64,000 bases of DNA, taken from Parapusillimonas granuli (GTDB taxonomy: Bacteria; Pseudomonadota; Gammaproteobacteria; Burkholderiales; Burkholderiaceae_B). The stretch is taken from the NCBI RefSeq assembly GCF_013416525.1, contig NZ_JACCEM010000003.1:1-64000 (forward strand), in the 5' to 3' direction. Below the pieces are notes generated by a model. It ran no database searches and was not told the DNA's origin. It was given only the letters and a program-made list of their open reading frames with translations. Of the stretch, positions 18,803-27,329 are shown in pieces. The position numbers were made by a program, and so were the translations under genes. Each line of letters begins with the position of its first letter. Position 1 is the stretch's first letter.

Positions 18803-19428
18803 GCGTCTCCTCGGACCATGCGCACGCCCGCCTCGGCTTCTTCAGCCGCTTCCTCTTGCGTGCTGCGTATGCCGCAAATGGCGCGGACCGTGTCGATGTC
18901 GCCGGTGACCAGGGCGATGGACGAGCGTATGAGCATGAGCGCAAGGACCACGCACAGCCAGATCAGGCCGATGGCCCACAGGAATTGCGGGATCCATAGG
19001 GGCGTCGCCATGACGGTGTTGGCGGTGGCGTTGCGTTCCCAGGAAAGCGCGGCCACGTCGCTGGCGTACCAGGTGAGATAGATGGCGAACACCGCCAGCC
19101 CCACCAGCGCGATCCAGTCCAGCAGGGCGCAGACGCGCGCGGGCAGCAGCTGGTACAGGGCGTCGATGCGGATGTTGGCGCGCTGCAGCGTGGCGAAAGC
19201 CAGCGCCCATGAAATACTGATGGCGAAGGCATAGCCCGAGAGTTCGTCGGAACCGCCCAGCGCGATGCTGAAAAACTTGCGGGTGATGACGTCCGCGGTG
19301 ATGTACAGGGCGCTGGCCAGCGTGAGCCCGCCGGCCACCCAGATGGCCAGGCGCGACAGCGACGTGGCCGCGCGGAGCAGCCGGTTGAGAAGAACGTAGC
19401 GTTCCGAGGATAGTTTCATGGTGTTCAC
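18799..19428 (-). CDS. TRAP transporter small permease (DctQ family)
   Basis: Four-helix inner-membrane subunit, 209 residues; helices at about residues 25-45, 65-85, 105-125 and 150-172. The family marks are GGSDELSGYAFAISISWALA and LQRANIRIDALY. It precedes the large permease with a 4-bp overlap. A 54-bp gap containing a strong GC hairpin separates it from the binding-protein gene. A charged 25-residue C-terminal tail extends beyond the usual end. Confidence 0.92.
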   Translation of the reverse strand: MNTMKLSSERYVLLNRLLRAATSLSRLAIWVAGGLTLASALYITADVITRKFFSIALGGSDELSGYAFAISISWALAFATLQRANIRIDALYQLLPARVCALLDWIALVGLAVFAIYLTWYASDVAALSWERNATANTVMATPLWIPQFLWAIGLIWLCVVLALMLIRSSIALVTGDIDTVRAICGIRSTQEEAAEEAEAGVRMVRGDA

Positions 19429-19443
19429 CGCTTTGTCGGATCT

Positions 19444-19468
19444 GGCGGCGGCCGCGCGGGCCGCCGCC
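19444..19468 (-). other. Intercistronic GC hairpin between DctP and DctQ genes
   Basis: GGCGGCGGCC (19444-19453) pairs perfectly with GGCCGCCGCC (19459-19468) over a 5-nt loop: a 10-bp all-GC stem just after the binding-protein stop codon. There is no T-run in the transcribed direction. Such structures often protect the upstream mRNA so that the binding protein is made in excess over the permeases; that role is inferred. Confidence 0.6.
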
Positions 19469-19482
19469 GGTTCAAAGTAGGA

Positions 19483-20541
19483 CTACTTCTTGGCGGTGAT
19501 GCCCAAGGCCTTGCCGATGGTGTCGTTGAAGTCGGCCACGCATTCGGCCGAGCAGCGCGCCGCCCATTTCGGCACGACGGTTTCCGCCGTGATCTTCTTC
19601 AGCAGCGCGCGGTCGGCGTCGGTGGGCGCGACCAGCTTCATCTTGCCCTTGACCGGCTGTTTGCATGCGTCGGCGCCCGTGTTGCAGTCATAGCCTTCCT
19701 GGGTTTCACGTGCGGCGGCCTCCCAGATGGCGTTGGTCATGACCTTGATGTTCTTCTGCAGGAAATCCTGGACCTTGGGATCGAGCTTGTCCCAGTAGCC
19801 CTGGTTGGCCGCGTGGATCTGCTGGTTCCAGTTGATGGGCAAGGCGTACAGGTGGGTGCTGACTTCGTACCATTTGGCGGAATAGCCCGACATGGAACCC
19901 GTGATGGCGCAGTCGACCACGCCGTTCTGCAGGGCGGGAACGACTTCGCCGAACGGGATGGTCACGCTGGAGCCGCCCAGCGCCTGCACGAACTCGGCCG
20001 TGGTGCGGCTGCTGGTGCGGACTTTCTTGCCCTTGATGTCGGACAGGCCGGAGATTTGCGCGTTGCAGAACAGCACTTGCGCCGGGTAGGTGGAAAAGCC
20101 CAGGACCTTCACGTTGTTCTTGCCGTAGAACTTTTCATAGACCGGCTGGAAGGCTTCGGTGATTTCCTTGGCGGTCTTGACGTCGGGCGCCAGGCCGGCG
20201 AGGTCGATGGCTTCGTTGATGGGGTTGTCGCTGGCGAAATAGGCGATGGTGGCCGTCCCGATGGGGATGACGCCCTGGCCGACCAGGCGCAGGATTTCCG
20301 GACCCTTCAGGCCCATGTCGTTGAAGCCCTTGATGGTCGCCGTGACCTGGCCTCCGGAGAGTTCGGGGATGGTCTTGGTCCAGAACGGCTGTTCGTGGTT
20401 CTGGTAGGCGGTCAGGTTGCTCAAGCCGCCGACGACCTGCAGCTGGGTCTTGGGCAGGCCGGCGACCTTGTCCTGGGCGAAGGCGCCCGAACCCGCCAGC
20501 AGGGCGCCGGCCGCGAATGTCGAGAGGAACAATGCTTTCAT
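19483..20541 (-). CDS. TRAP transporter substrate-binding protein (DctP family)
   Basis: Periplasmic receptor, 352 residues. Signal peptide residues 1-22 (ALFLSTFAAGALLAGSGAFAQ, cleaved before QDK). DctP features: the long helix pattern, LSDIKGKKVRTSSRTTAEFVQALGG (in parts: KGKKVRTSS), the conserved solute-carboxylate Arg region, and GVVDCAITGSMSGYSAKWYEV. The ATG at 20541 has AAGGAG 7 nt upstream; the frame runs 8 codons further but without a signal. Two cysteine pairs near the C-terminus (CNTGADAC and CSAEC) suggest disulfides. First gene of the transporter set after the DUF1445 gene. Confidence 0.93.
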   Translation of the reverse strand: MKALFLSTFAAGALLAGSGAFAQDKVAGLPKTQLQVVGGLSNLTAYQNHEQPFWTKTIPELSGGQVTATIKGFNDMGLKGPEILRLVGQGVIPIGTATIAYFASDNPINEAIDLAGLAPDVKTAKEITEAFQPVYEKFYGKNNVKVLGFSTYPAQVLFCNAQISGLSDIKGKKVRTSSRTTAEFVQALGGSSVTIPFGEVVPALQNGVVDCAITGSMSGYSAKWYEVSTHLYALPINWNQQIHAANQGYWDKLDPKVQDFLQKNIKVMTNAIWEAAARETQEGYDCNTGADACKQPVKGKMKLVAPTDADRALLKKITAETVVPKWAARCSAECVADFNDTIGKALGITAKK

Positions 20542-20593
20542 GTGAGTCTCCTTGAGGGTGTCCAAATGGTTACGGACGAAAGGTCTTGCGGTT

Positions 20594-21403
20594 TCAGAAC
20601 GAGGCGAGGCTGGTGTTGCCGACGTCGGTGATCAGCATGTGCCCGGGCGCATGGGTGATGCTGAATTCGGGCTTGACGGTATGGATGACGGCCTGCGGCG
20701 TGACGCCGCAGGCCCAGAACACCGGGATTTCGTCCGCATGCACGGCGACCGGGTCGCCGTAGTCGGGCTGATGGATGTCGCGGATGCCGATCAGGGACGG
20801 GTCGCCCAGGTGCACGGGCGCGCCGTGCACGGACGGGAAGCGCGAGGTGATCTGGATGGCGCGTATGGCGTCCTTGGCCTTCATGGGGCGCATGGACACC
20901 ACCAGCGGGCCGTGCAGGCTGCGCGTGCCGGCGGTGGGGATGCTGCTGCGGTACATGGGCACGTTGACGCCCATGCTGATGTGGCGGACGTCGATGCCGT
21001 CGGCCAGGAGCGCTTCTTCGAAGGAAAAAGAGCAGCCGATCACGAAGGTGACGAGGTCGTCGCGCCAGACGGCGTCCAGGTCGGCCGGTTCGGCGACGAG
21101 TTCGCCGTGCCGCCAGACGCGGTATTTGGGCACGTCCTTGCGGATGTCGATGTCCCGGCCCAGGGCCGGCACGGTGTATTGGCCCGGCTCGGTGACCGCG
21201 AGCAACGGGCAGGGCTTGGGGTTGCGCTGGCAGAAGAGCAGGAATTCGCCAGCCAGGGAATCCGGCAGAATCATCAGGTTGGCTTGCACGCAGCCCGGCG
21301 CCAGGCCCGCGGTGGGCCCGGTGTGCCCGCCCTGCCGGATGAGGCGCCGGCTTTCCTGCGCCAAGGCCGCGCAGCCGTCTTGAGAGTTTGAATGCATCGT
21401 CAT
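20594..21403 (-). CDS. DUF1445/YcsI-family putative hydro-lyase (D-glutamate-cyclase-like)
   Basis: A 269-residue cytoplasmic protein of the YcsI/DUF1445 family. Motifs: [15 protein letters not shown] near the N-terminus, [50 protein letters not shown] and the C-terminal [11 protein letters not shown]...[12 protein letters not shown]. Family members are annotated as hydro-lyases, and a eukaryotic relative is a D-glutamate cyclase. The gene lies 52 bp upstream of the TRAP binding-protein gene, so it probably acts on the imported compound or its product. Confidence 0.9.
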   Translation of the reverse strand: MTMHSNSQDGCAALAQESRRLIRQGGHTGPTAGLAPGCVQANLMILPDSLAGEFLLFCQRNPKPCPLLAVTEPGQYTVPALGRDIDIRKDVPKYRVWRHGELVAEPADLDAVWRDDLVTFVIGCSFSFEEALLADGIDVRHISMGVNVPMYRSSIPTAGTRSLHGPLVVSMRPMKAKDAIRAIQITSRFPSVHGAPVHLGDPSLIGIRDIHQPDYGDPVAVHADEIPVFWACGVTPQAVIHTVKPEFSITHAPGHMLITDVGNTSLASF

Positions 21404-21503
21404 GGTTGCCGTTCATGCTCCAGAGAATTCGCTGCGGCTTATTGCAGCCCAACTAGGTTTCCGTGTCCAATCGTTCCTTTTCATGCGGGGTGATAAATTA
21501 TTC

Positions 21504-22397
21504 TTATGCCTGGGCGGCGGCCTGCGCCACCCGCTGCGCCAGGCGCGCGACGGTCCGGACGGTGTGGCTGTGCGGCGTGTCGATCCAGCAGGCGTGGAAG
21601 CCCAGCGCTTCGGGTGTTTTCTCGACGTTCAGCACGCAGAGCTTGCCTTCCAGGATTTCTTCGCGGATCACGGCGGGGGCGATGACGCTGGGGCCGATGC
21701 CGCGCAAGGTCATCTGGACGATGGTGCTCAGCGACGCACTTCCGTAGATGCGTGGCGTCTTGATGCCGGCCTCCTCGAGCAGGGTCTTGATCGCCTGGTA
21801 CGGCTGGCTGACCGTGGGATAGGTAATGATCGGATAGGCGCCCAGTTCGGTCAAGGTTACGGGCTTGCGGTGCAGCTTCAGGCGCGGGCTGGCGATCCAG
21901 GCGAGCTCGTATTCGCACAGATACAAATGGCATTCCTTGGGCGATTGCGGCCGTCCCACCACGAACGCGAGATCGATCTGGTGGGCGGCGAGCTGGGCAC
22001 GCAGCACGTGCGAGGTGTCCACGTGCAGCTCCACGACCAGCGCCGGATACTTCTGGTGCAGGTCGTCGATCAGGTGATGCAGCCAGGTATGCACCAGGGT
22101 TTCGCTGGACCCCAGGCGCAGCGTGCCGCGAACGGCGTTCTGGGCTTTGGCGACAGTGAGCATTTCGCTGCGCAATTCCAGCATGCGATGCGCGTGCGAC
22201 AGCAGTTCCTGGCCTTTGTCGGTAAGCTTGATGCCCCGCGCCCCGCGCTCGAACAGGCGGGTGGTCATGGCCTTTTCCATGGCCGCGATCCGCTGGGAGA
22301 TGGCGGGTTGGGTCGTATTGAGCTTTTCCGCCGCGGCCCGGAAGCTGCCGAGTTCGGCGACCCATACGAAGGCGTCTATTTGCTTGAAATCTATCAT
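21504..22397 (-). CDS. LysR-type transcriptional regulator
   Basis: A 297-residue regulator. HTH residues 1-60 (DFKQIDAFVWVAELGSF, RAAAEKLNTTQPAISQRIAAME), then an effector domain with the strand GTLRLGSSETLVHTWL. I start at the ATG at 22397, which aligns with other LysR proteins; an in-frame ATG at 22415 adds six residues. It lies 100 bp upstream of, and on the same strand as, the DUF1445-TRAP-DUF2848-amidase cluster and is probably its regulator. It is divergent from the diguanylate cyclase gene. Confidence 0.92.
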   Translation of the reverse strand: MIDFKQIDAFVWVAELGSFRAAAEKLNTTQPAISQRIAAMEKAMTTRLFERGARGIKLTDKGQELLSHAHRMLELRSEMLTVAKAQNAVRGTLRLGSSETLVHTWLHHLIDDLHQKYPALVVELHVDTSHVLRAQLAAHQIDLAFVVGRPQSPKECHLYLCEYELAWIASPRLKLHRKPVTLTELGAYPIITYPTVSQPYQAIKTLLEEAGIKTPRIYGSASLSTIVQMTLRGIGPSVIAPAVIREEILEGKLCVLNVEKTPEALGFHACWIDTPHSHTVRTVARLAQRVAQAAAQA

Positions 22398-22476
22398 TTT
22401 TCGTATGTGTATCATTTTCCGCCCCGGGTGGGGGTAGTATGATGCAATTCTTCACGCACCGCCCAGCACACCTTCG

Positions 22477-23955
22477 ATGCCCCAAGCACACACCGCCGCC
22501 CTGGATGCGCTCACCCCCGGCCAGACGGACTATTTCGACGTTACGCCAATTTCCCTGTGGCTGGAAGACTATAGCGAATTGCGCGCGCTGTTCGGCTCAT
22601 GGCGGGCGCAAGGGGTCACCGATTTGCGCGCCTTCCTGGCACGCGAGCCGCAGCGCCTGAAGGAGTGTTCCGACAGCATACGCTTGTTGCGGGTGAACCG
22701 GGCCACTTTGTCTTTGTACGCGGCGGATTCGTTCGAAACGCTTGCGAGCCGCCTGAGCGAAGTGCTGCGGGACGACACCTACACGGCGCTGGTCAGCGAG
22801 CTGGAAAGGCTGTGGCAGGGCGAACTCACGTTCCAGAGCCAGAGCGTGAACTACGCGCTCGACGGCCGGCGCATGGACATCCTGCTGAAAGGCGTGGTGC
22901 TGCCCGGGCACGAATCCGATTGGGCGCGCGTGCTGGTCTCCATCGAGGACATCAGCCGCCTCGAGGACGCCCGGCGCTGCATGGTGGAAAGCGAGCAGTA
23001 TGCGCGCGGCCTGTTCGAGCAGAGCCCGGTGTCGCTGTGGGTCGAGGACTTTTCCGCGATCAAGCGCCTGCTCGACGAAATCCGCGATCGCGGCATCGTG
23101 GACTTCCGCACCTTCATCGACGTGCACCCGGAATTCGTGGAACGCTGCCTGTCGGAAATCAAGGTGCTGGACGTGAACCGCTACACCTTGAAGATGTTCG
23201 GCGCATCGAGCAAGGCCGATCTGCTGAGCAGGATGTCGGAGGTCTTCCGCGACGAGGTCCACGTCACCTTCGGCCTGCAGCTGCAGGACCTGTGGGACGG
23301 CAAGCTGTTCCAGCAGCGCGAGGTCATGAATTACAGCCTGGACGGCAGCCTGCTGTATGTCCACCTGCAGTTTTCGGTCTTTCCGGGCCACGAAGACAGC
23401 TGGGACAAGGTCCTGCTGGCCTTGACGGACATCACCGCGCGCAAGAAGGCGGAAGCCTACCTCGAATACCTGGGCAAGCATGACGTGCAGACGGGCTTGA
23501 AGAACCGGTCCTTCTATGTGGAGGAGCTGGCGCGGCTGGACCGGAAGAAGCAGTTTCCCATCACCATCGTCTTCATCGACCTCAATGACTTGAAGGGCGT
23601 GAACGATACGTCGGGCCACATGGCGGGCGATGCGCTGCTGCGCCGCGCCGGCGAAGTGCTGTCGCAAGCCATCGACAAGCTCCATTACGCGGCGCGGATA
23701 GGCGGGGACGAATTCGCCATACTGATGCCGGGGGCCAACGAAGACGCCGGCGCCCTGATGGTGGACAACATCCGCAAGCTCACGCGGCTGAACAACGACT
23801 TCTACAACGGCCCTCCCTTGAGCCTGTCGATCGGGGTCGCCACCTGCCACAAAGGCATGTCCCTGGACGACGCCTTGCGCGCCGCGGACCTGGCCATGTA
23901 CGAGGAAAAGCGCGCCTATTACAAGAGCGGCGAGGCGCGCGACCGCCGCGCCTGA
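22477..23955 (+). CDS. Diguanylate cyclase with a duplicated PAS-like sensor module
   Basis: Makes cyclic di-GMP from GTP; 492 residues, no membrane segment. Residues ~15-160 and ~185-325 are tandem copies of one module: compare PISLWLEDYSELRALF with PVSLWVEDFSAIKRLL, RVNRATLSLYAAD with DVNRYTLKMFGAS, and SVNYALDGRRMD with VMNYSLDGSLLY. The GGDEF domain (about 335-485) has an intact active site, GGDEF at residues 409-413, preceded by FIDLNDLKGVNDTSGHMAGD. The inhibitory I-site (RxxD five residues before GGDEF) is replaced by DKLH, so product feedback inhibition is probably absent. No EAL domain. Confidence 0.94.
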   Translation: MPQAHTAALDALTPGQTDYFDVTPISLWLEDYSELRALFGSWRAQGVTDLRAFLAREPQRLKECSDSIRLLRVNRATLSLYAADSFETLASRLSEVLRDDTYTALVSELERLWQGELTFQSQSVNYALDGRRMDILLKGVVLPGHESDWARVLVSIEDISRLEDARRCMVESEQYARGLFEQSPVSLWVEDFSAIKRLLDEIRDRGIVDFRTFIDVHPEFVERCLSEIKVLDVNRYTLKMFGASSKADLLSRMSEVFRDEVHVTFGLQLQDLWDGKLFQQREVMNYSLDGSLLYVHLQFSVFPGHEDSWDKVLLALTDITARKKAEAYLEYLGKHDVQTGLKNRSFYVEELARLDRKKQFPITIVFIDLNDLKGVNDTSGHMAGDALLRRAGEVLSQAIDKLHYAARIGGDEFAILMPGANEDAGALMVDNIRKLTRLNNDFYNGPPLSLSIGVATCHKGMSLDDALRAADLAMYEEKRAYYKSGEARDRRA

Positions 23956-23996
23956 CCGGCCGCACTGGCCGGCGGCATCTTGGACTACAATCCGGG

Positions 23997-24094
23997 CGTG
24001 CCCGCGGCACGGTCGGCGCATGCGCACGCCGGCCGGGCAGGCGCCGCCCACCTTTCAGCGCCCACAGATCCCAAGCCGGCACGTTTTCCGTGCC
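23997..24094. promoter_or_regulatory. Two palindromes built from the same half-site GGCACG/CGTGCC
   Basis: CGTGCC-N3-GGCACG lies at 23997-24011 and GGCACG-N5-CGTGCC at 24078-24094, both in the leader of the repeat-protein gene (start 24119). The same six-base half-site is used in opposite orders 67 bp apart. The pair could be operators for a dimeric regulator, and the second could fold in the mRNA. No regulator is identified. Confidence 0.35.
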
Positions 24095-24118
24095 ACGGCA
24101 AATTTTGAATGCAGAGAC

Positions 24119-24988
24119 ATGCAACTCACCAAAAGATTCGTCAAGGCCAAGAATCCGTGCACGTCGGGCTATCGCTGGTTCCTCAAGGACCGCAACGGCC
24201 AGGGCGATTATCAGGAAATCCTCGATGCGCTGGTGGCCGACAACCGGGTCGATGACGCCTGCTGGCTGCTCGACCAGTTCGGGCCGACCGACGAAGTCCT
24301 GACTCTCGACTACGTCGACGCCAACGCCATCGTCTTCGCCGGCTCCCTGATCGTGCGCCAGGGCATCAGCGTCGATACGGTCGCGCGGGCCGGCCAGAAG
24401 ATCGTCGCCGGCGGCGGCATCAAGGCGGGCACCGACATCGTCGCCGGGCAAGGCATCGAATCGCGCGGCGGCATCATCAGCGGCGGGCACATACGGGCCG
24501 AAGGCGACGTGGCGGCCGATTGGGGCATCGACGCGGCGTCCCGCATCGAGTGCGGCGGAAACCTGCGCGCGCAATGGGACATCGTCGCCGGGCAGGGCGT
24601 GGTGGTCGCGGGCGACATACGCGCCGGGCAGGCGCTGCAGGCCGGCGGTTCCATCAAATGCGAGCAGGGCGTCAAGGCCGGCGGCGACATCAAGGCCGAG
24701 CACGACATCGTCGTGGCGCGCGGCATCCAGTCGGGCGGCTCCGTCATTGCCGGCAACCATATTGAAACCGGATGGGGGATTTTGTCGGGCTGCGACATCG
24801 TGGCCGACGGCTCCATCAAGGCGGGCGAAGGGCTGGTCGCGGACGGCCTGATAGAGCCGGGGCTGGGCCATGGCGTCTACGCCGGCCTGTGCGTCCGCCT
24901 GGACGCCTGGGCCGATGCGGCGCGCGTGGTGGCGCGGGCGCGGCCCCGCCAATTGATCAGCGGCTATTGGTGCGGCGCCGAGGCCTGA
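24119..24988 (+). CDS. Hexapeptide-like repeat protein, unknown function
   Basis: A 289-residue cytoplasmic protein (no signal or membrane segment). The N-terminal ~70 residues form a distinct domain (NPCTSGYRWFLKDRNG, DYQEILDALVADNR, DDACWLLDQFG). Residues ~80-265 consist of about thirty short six-residue turns of the type I-x-A-G-G-x (AGGGIKAGTDIVAGQGIESR, later KAGGDIKAEHDIVVARGIQS), predicting a left-handed beta-helix similar in style to bactofilins or FapA/DUF342 proteins. I do not recognise a named family. The ATG at 24119 is the first start with homologous-looking sequence. Its 3' end overlaps the converging histidine kinase gene by 25 bp. Confidence 0.82.
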   Translation: MQLTKRFVKAKNPCTSGYRWFLKDRNGQGDYQEILDALVADNRVDDACWLLDQFGPTDEVLTLDYVDANAIVFAGSLIVRQGISVDTVARAGQKIVAGGGIKAGTDIVAGQGIESRGGIISGGHIRAEGDVAADWGIDAASRIECGGNLRAQWDIVAGQGVVVAGDIRAGQALQAGGSIKCEQGVKAGGDIKAEHDIVVARGIQSGGSVIAGNHIETGWGILSGCDIVADGSIKAGEGLVADGLIEPGLGHGVYAGLCVRLDAWADAARVVARARPRQLISGYWCGAEA

Positions 24989-27228
24989 GCCAGCGCCTCT
25001 ATGCGCTTGAAGTCCATGCGCAGCAAGGCGCCGCGGACTTCGGCCAGAAAGCCCGCGGCCTGGGGATGAGACCGCGCCGCCAGCCCCAGCCATTCTTCGA
25101 TGCGGCTCAGTTCGCCCGCTTGCGCCAGCGCAGCCAGCTGGCGCAGGTGGCCGTCGGGCATGCCGCTGGGGGCCGGCGCCGCCGCTGCGCCTGACGGCTG
25201 CGCGTCGGCTCGCCGCCAATGGGTCGGCCTGCCGTCGACGATATCGGCCGAGATCCGGAAGTGGAAGCGGCTGCCCTTGCCCGGCGTGCTTGCCACGGAC
25301 AGCGAACCGCCCATGTTTTCAATGAGGCTGCGGGCGATATGCAGGCCCAGGCCGACGCTGCCCGGGGTGGCGCGGACTTGGCTGAACGGCATGAATATCG
25401 CCGCTTGGGATTGCGGCGCGATGCCGATGCCGGAATCGCTCACCGAGAATTCCAGCGCGCAGCGCTTGCCGGTGATGCTGGCCTCGACTTTCAGCTCTAT
25501 GGTGCCGTCGCGCGTGAATTTGGCCGCATTGGACAGCAGGTTCAGCAGCACCTGTTTCAGGCGGTGCCCGTCCATGAGCAGCCGGGACGGCAAGGGCGAC
25601 GCCGCGCCGGCCTTGAAGACATTGTTCTGCTGGGTGCTCAGCGCCTCGGCGTAAGAGGCGATTTCATCCAGGAAGGCGGTGACGGAGACCTCGGTGGGCT
25701 GGATGGTCAAAGGCAGCAGCTCGGTCTTGGCGCATTCCAGTAATTCGTCGATCAGGACCAGCTGGTAGTTGACGCTGCGTTCGATGGCTTGCATATGGGG
25801 CGCCTGTTCCGAGGTTTCCGTGTGCTTGAGCAGGCGTACGTAGCCGGCGATGGTTGCAAGCGGGGCGCGCAGGTCGTGGCCGATATAGCTGAGCATCTCG
25901 GACTGCCGCCGGTTTTTTTCGTCCGCCTCGTGCAGCGCCCGGTTCAGGGCGGCCGTCTGTCCGTCCGGCTGCGCTTGCGGCGGGGCCGGCGGCGGTCCGG
26001 GCGGCGGCGCGAGCGGCGCGCGGGCGGGTTCGGCCCGGCGGCCGGCCTCGATGACCCAGATGGTGAGCAGCGGCAGGCTGAAGGCCAGCCCCGCAAGGGC
26101 GATGACGGGGTGGGTGCCGGGGTTGTCCAGGCCGACCGAGCGCAGCGGTTCGGCAAACAGGCCGCCGCGCTCCAGCGCCCGCAACAGGGTATGGGAAAAG
26201 AAGAATGCGCTCATCACGATCAGCAGCCGGAAAGAGCGGACGGAGCGGCGCAGCAGCACCAGCGCGGCGATCGGCAGGCCGATGGCATAGAGCAGGGCGA
26301 TCTGGGCGACGATGCCGTCCAGCAGGGCCAGATCCACGCACAGCGCCGCGGCGGCCAGCGTGGCCTGTATGCCCGCAAGCACCATGACGACCTTGCCGAC
26401 CAGGGGATGGTGCCGGCCCTCTTTCGCCATGCTGAGCAGGAACAGCAGGAAGAGGGCGAGCGCCGCATGGCCGAAGACATGCGGCGCCCGGGCGGCCCAC
26501 TCCGTGGCTTCGGGCCATAGATACAATTTTGCGTAGCCGCGCAGCGACGCTTCGTACAGGGTCATGGCGGCGCCGAGCAGCGACAGCAGCCCCAGCGCAA
26601 GGCTGTGCATGTGCAGCGCCACCAGCAGGCAGCACCAGGCAATGCTCAGCAGGCCGCCGAACAGCATGCCGACCAGCAGGTTTTCATGTTCTTCCGCCAG
26701 GAAGTATTGCGGCTGCGGGTAGAGTGTGGGATGCAGCGTGAATTTCTTGCTGTTCTGGATGCGCATCAGGATACGGCGTTCTCCTTGCGCGGGCAGTTCG
26801 ATCAGCAAGGCCTGCTCGCGGGCGGTGTCCGGGCTCTGCTCGGAGACGGGCACCAGCCTGCCGCTGGCCGTGTGGGTCCAGCCTTCCGCCGTTCCTACGT
26901 AGTAGTCGAGGCGGTCCAGTTCCAGCGTGCCGGGCAGGAAGCGCAGGGTCATGGGAGTGGGTTGCGTGTTGACCACGGCGAAGCTCAGCCACCAGGCGGA
27001 CGACGGCGCTAGCGCCTGGTGGCGTTCAAGTACCGTGTCGTGGAAGGAGTCGGGGGCTTCCAGCGCCCAGGCCTGCATGGCGGTGAGGTGCTGCGCGTGC
27101 GCCGTGTCTTCATATAGGCGGATCTGCCCGCTCAGCGAGACGGGCAGGTCCCCGCGCACGTCGACGCCATGGGCATTGGCGAGGGAGGCCCAGACCAGTA
27201 ATAAAATCTTAAAAATAAGTTGCCACAT
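24964..27228 (-). CDS. Membrane sensor histidine kinase with 7TMR-DISM sensor region
   Basis: A 754-residue two-component sensor. Signal peptide (1-19, ANA cleavage), an extracytoplasmic 7TMR-DISMED2-like beta domain (about 30-165, with SSAWWLSFAVVN), seven membrane helices (about 180-385), a proline-rich linker, then HisKA with His451 in SYIGHDLRAPLATIAGY and a HATPase_c domain (VLLNLLSNAAKFTRDG, DSGIGIAPQSQAAIFMPF, GLGLHIARSLIENMGG). A ~60-residue C-terminal helical tail follows where hybrid kinases would carry a receiver. It is divergent from an AraC-type response regulator gene (101-bp gap), its probable partner. Confidence 0.93.
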   Translation of the reverse strand: MWQLIFKILLLVWASLANAHGVDVRGDLPVSLSGQIRLYEDTAHAQHLTAMQAWALEAPDSFHDTVLERHQALAPSSAWWLSFAVVNTQPTPMTLRFLPGTLELDRLDYYVGTAEGWTHTASGRLVPVSEQSPDTAREQALLIELPAQGERRILMRIQNSKKFTLHPTLYPQPQYFLAEEHENLLVGMLFGGLLSIAWCCLLVALHMHSLALGLLSLLGAAMTLYEASLRGYAKLYLWPEATEWAARAPHVFGHAALALFLLFLLSMAKEGRHHPLVGKVVMVLAGIQATLAAAALCVDLALLDGIVAQIALLYAIGLPIAALVLLRRSVRSFRLLIVMSAFFFSHTLLRALERGGLFAEPLRSVGLDNPGTHPVIALAGLAFSLPLLTIWVIEAGRRAEPARAPLAPPPGPPPAPPQAQPDGQTAALNRALHEADEKNRRQSEMLSYIGHDLRAPLATIAGYVRLLKHTETSEQAPHMQAIERSVNYQLVLIDELLECAKTELLPLTIQPTEVSVTAFLDEIASYAEALSTQQNNVFKAGAASPLPSRLLMDGHRLKQVLLNLLSNAAKFTRDGTIELKVEASITGKRCALEFSVSDSGIGIAPQSQAAIFMPFSQVRATPGSVGLGLHIARSLIENMGGSLSVASTPGKGSRFHFRISADIVDGRPTHWRRADAQPSGAAAAPAPSGMPDGHLRQLAALAQAGELSRIEEWLGLAARSHPQAAGFLAEVRGALLRMDFKRIEALAQASAPHQ

Positions 27229-27329
27229 GTCATTGATGTAATAATTAGCTGGCTCTCTCGCTGCTTGATCTCAATAGTAATGGTTCATGTTTTCTTCGCG
27301 TAAGCTCGCGTTGTCAAGGATTGGAAAGT

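Noticed and set aside
21404-21503. Possible -24/-12 element before the DUF1445 gene
   Set aside because: Only the GG-N10-GC dinucleotides fit; the remaining bases do not match the consensus.
22637-22643. TGGCACG inside the diguanylate cyclase gene
   Set aside because: The -12 part is missing (CCGC at that position).
23955-23972. CCGGCC hairpin after the diguanylate cyclase gene as a terminator
   Set aside because: Six-pair stem without a T-run; not enough to call.
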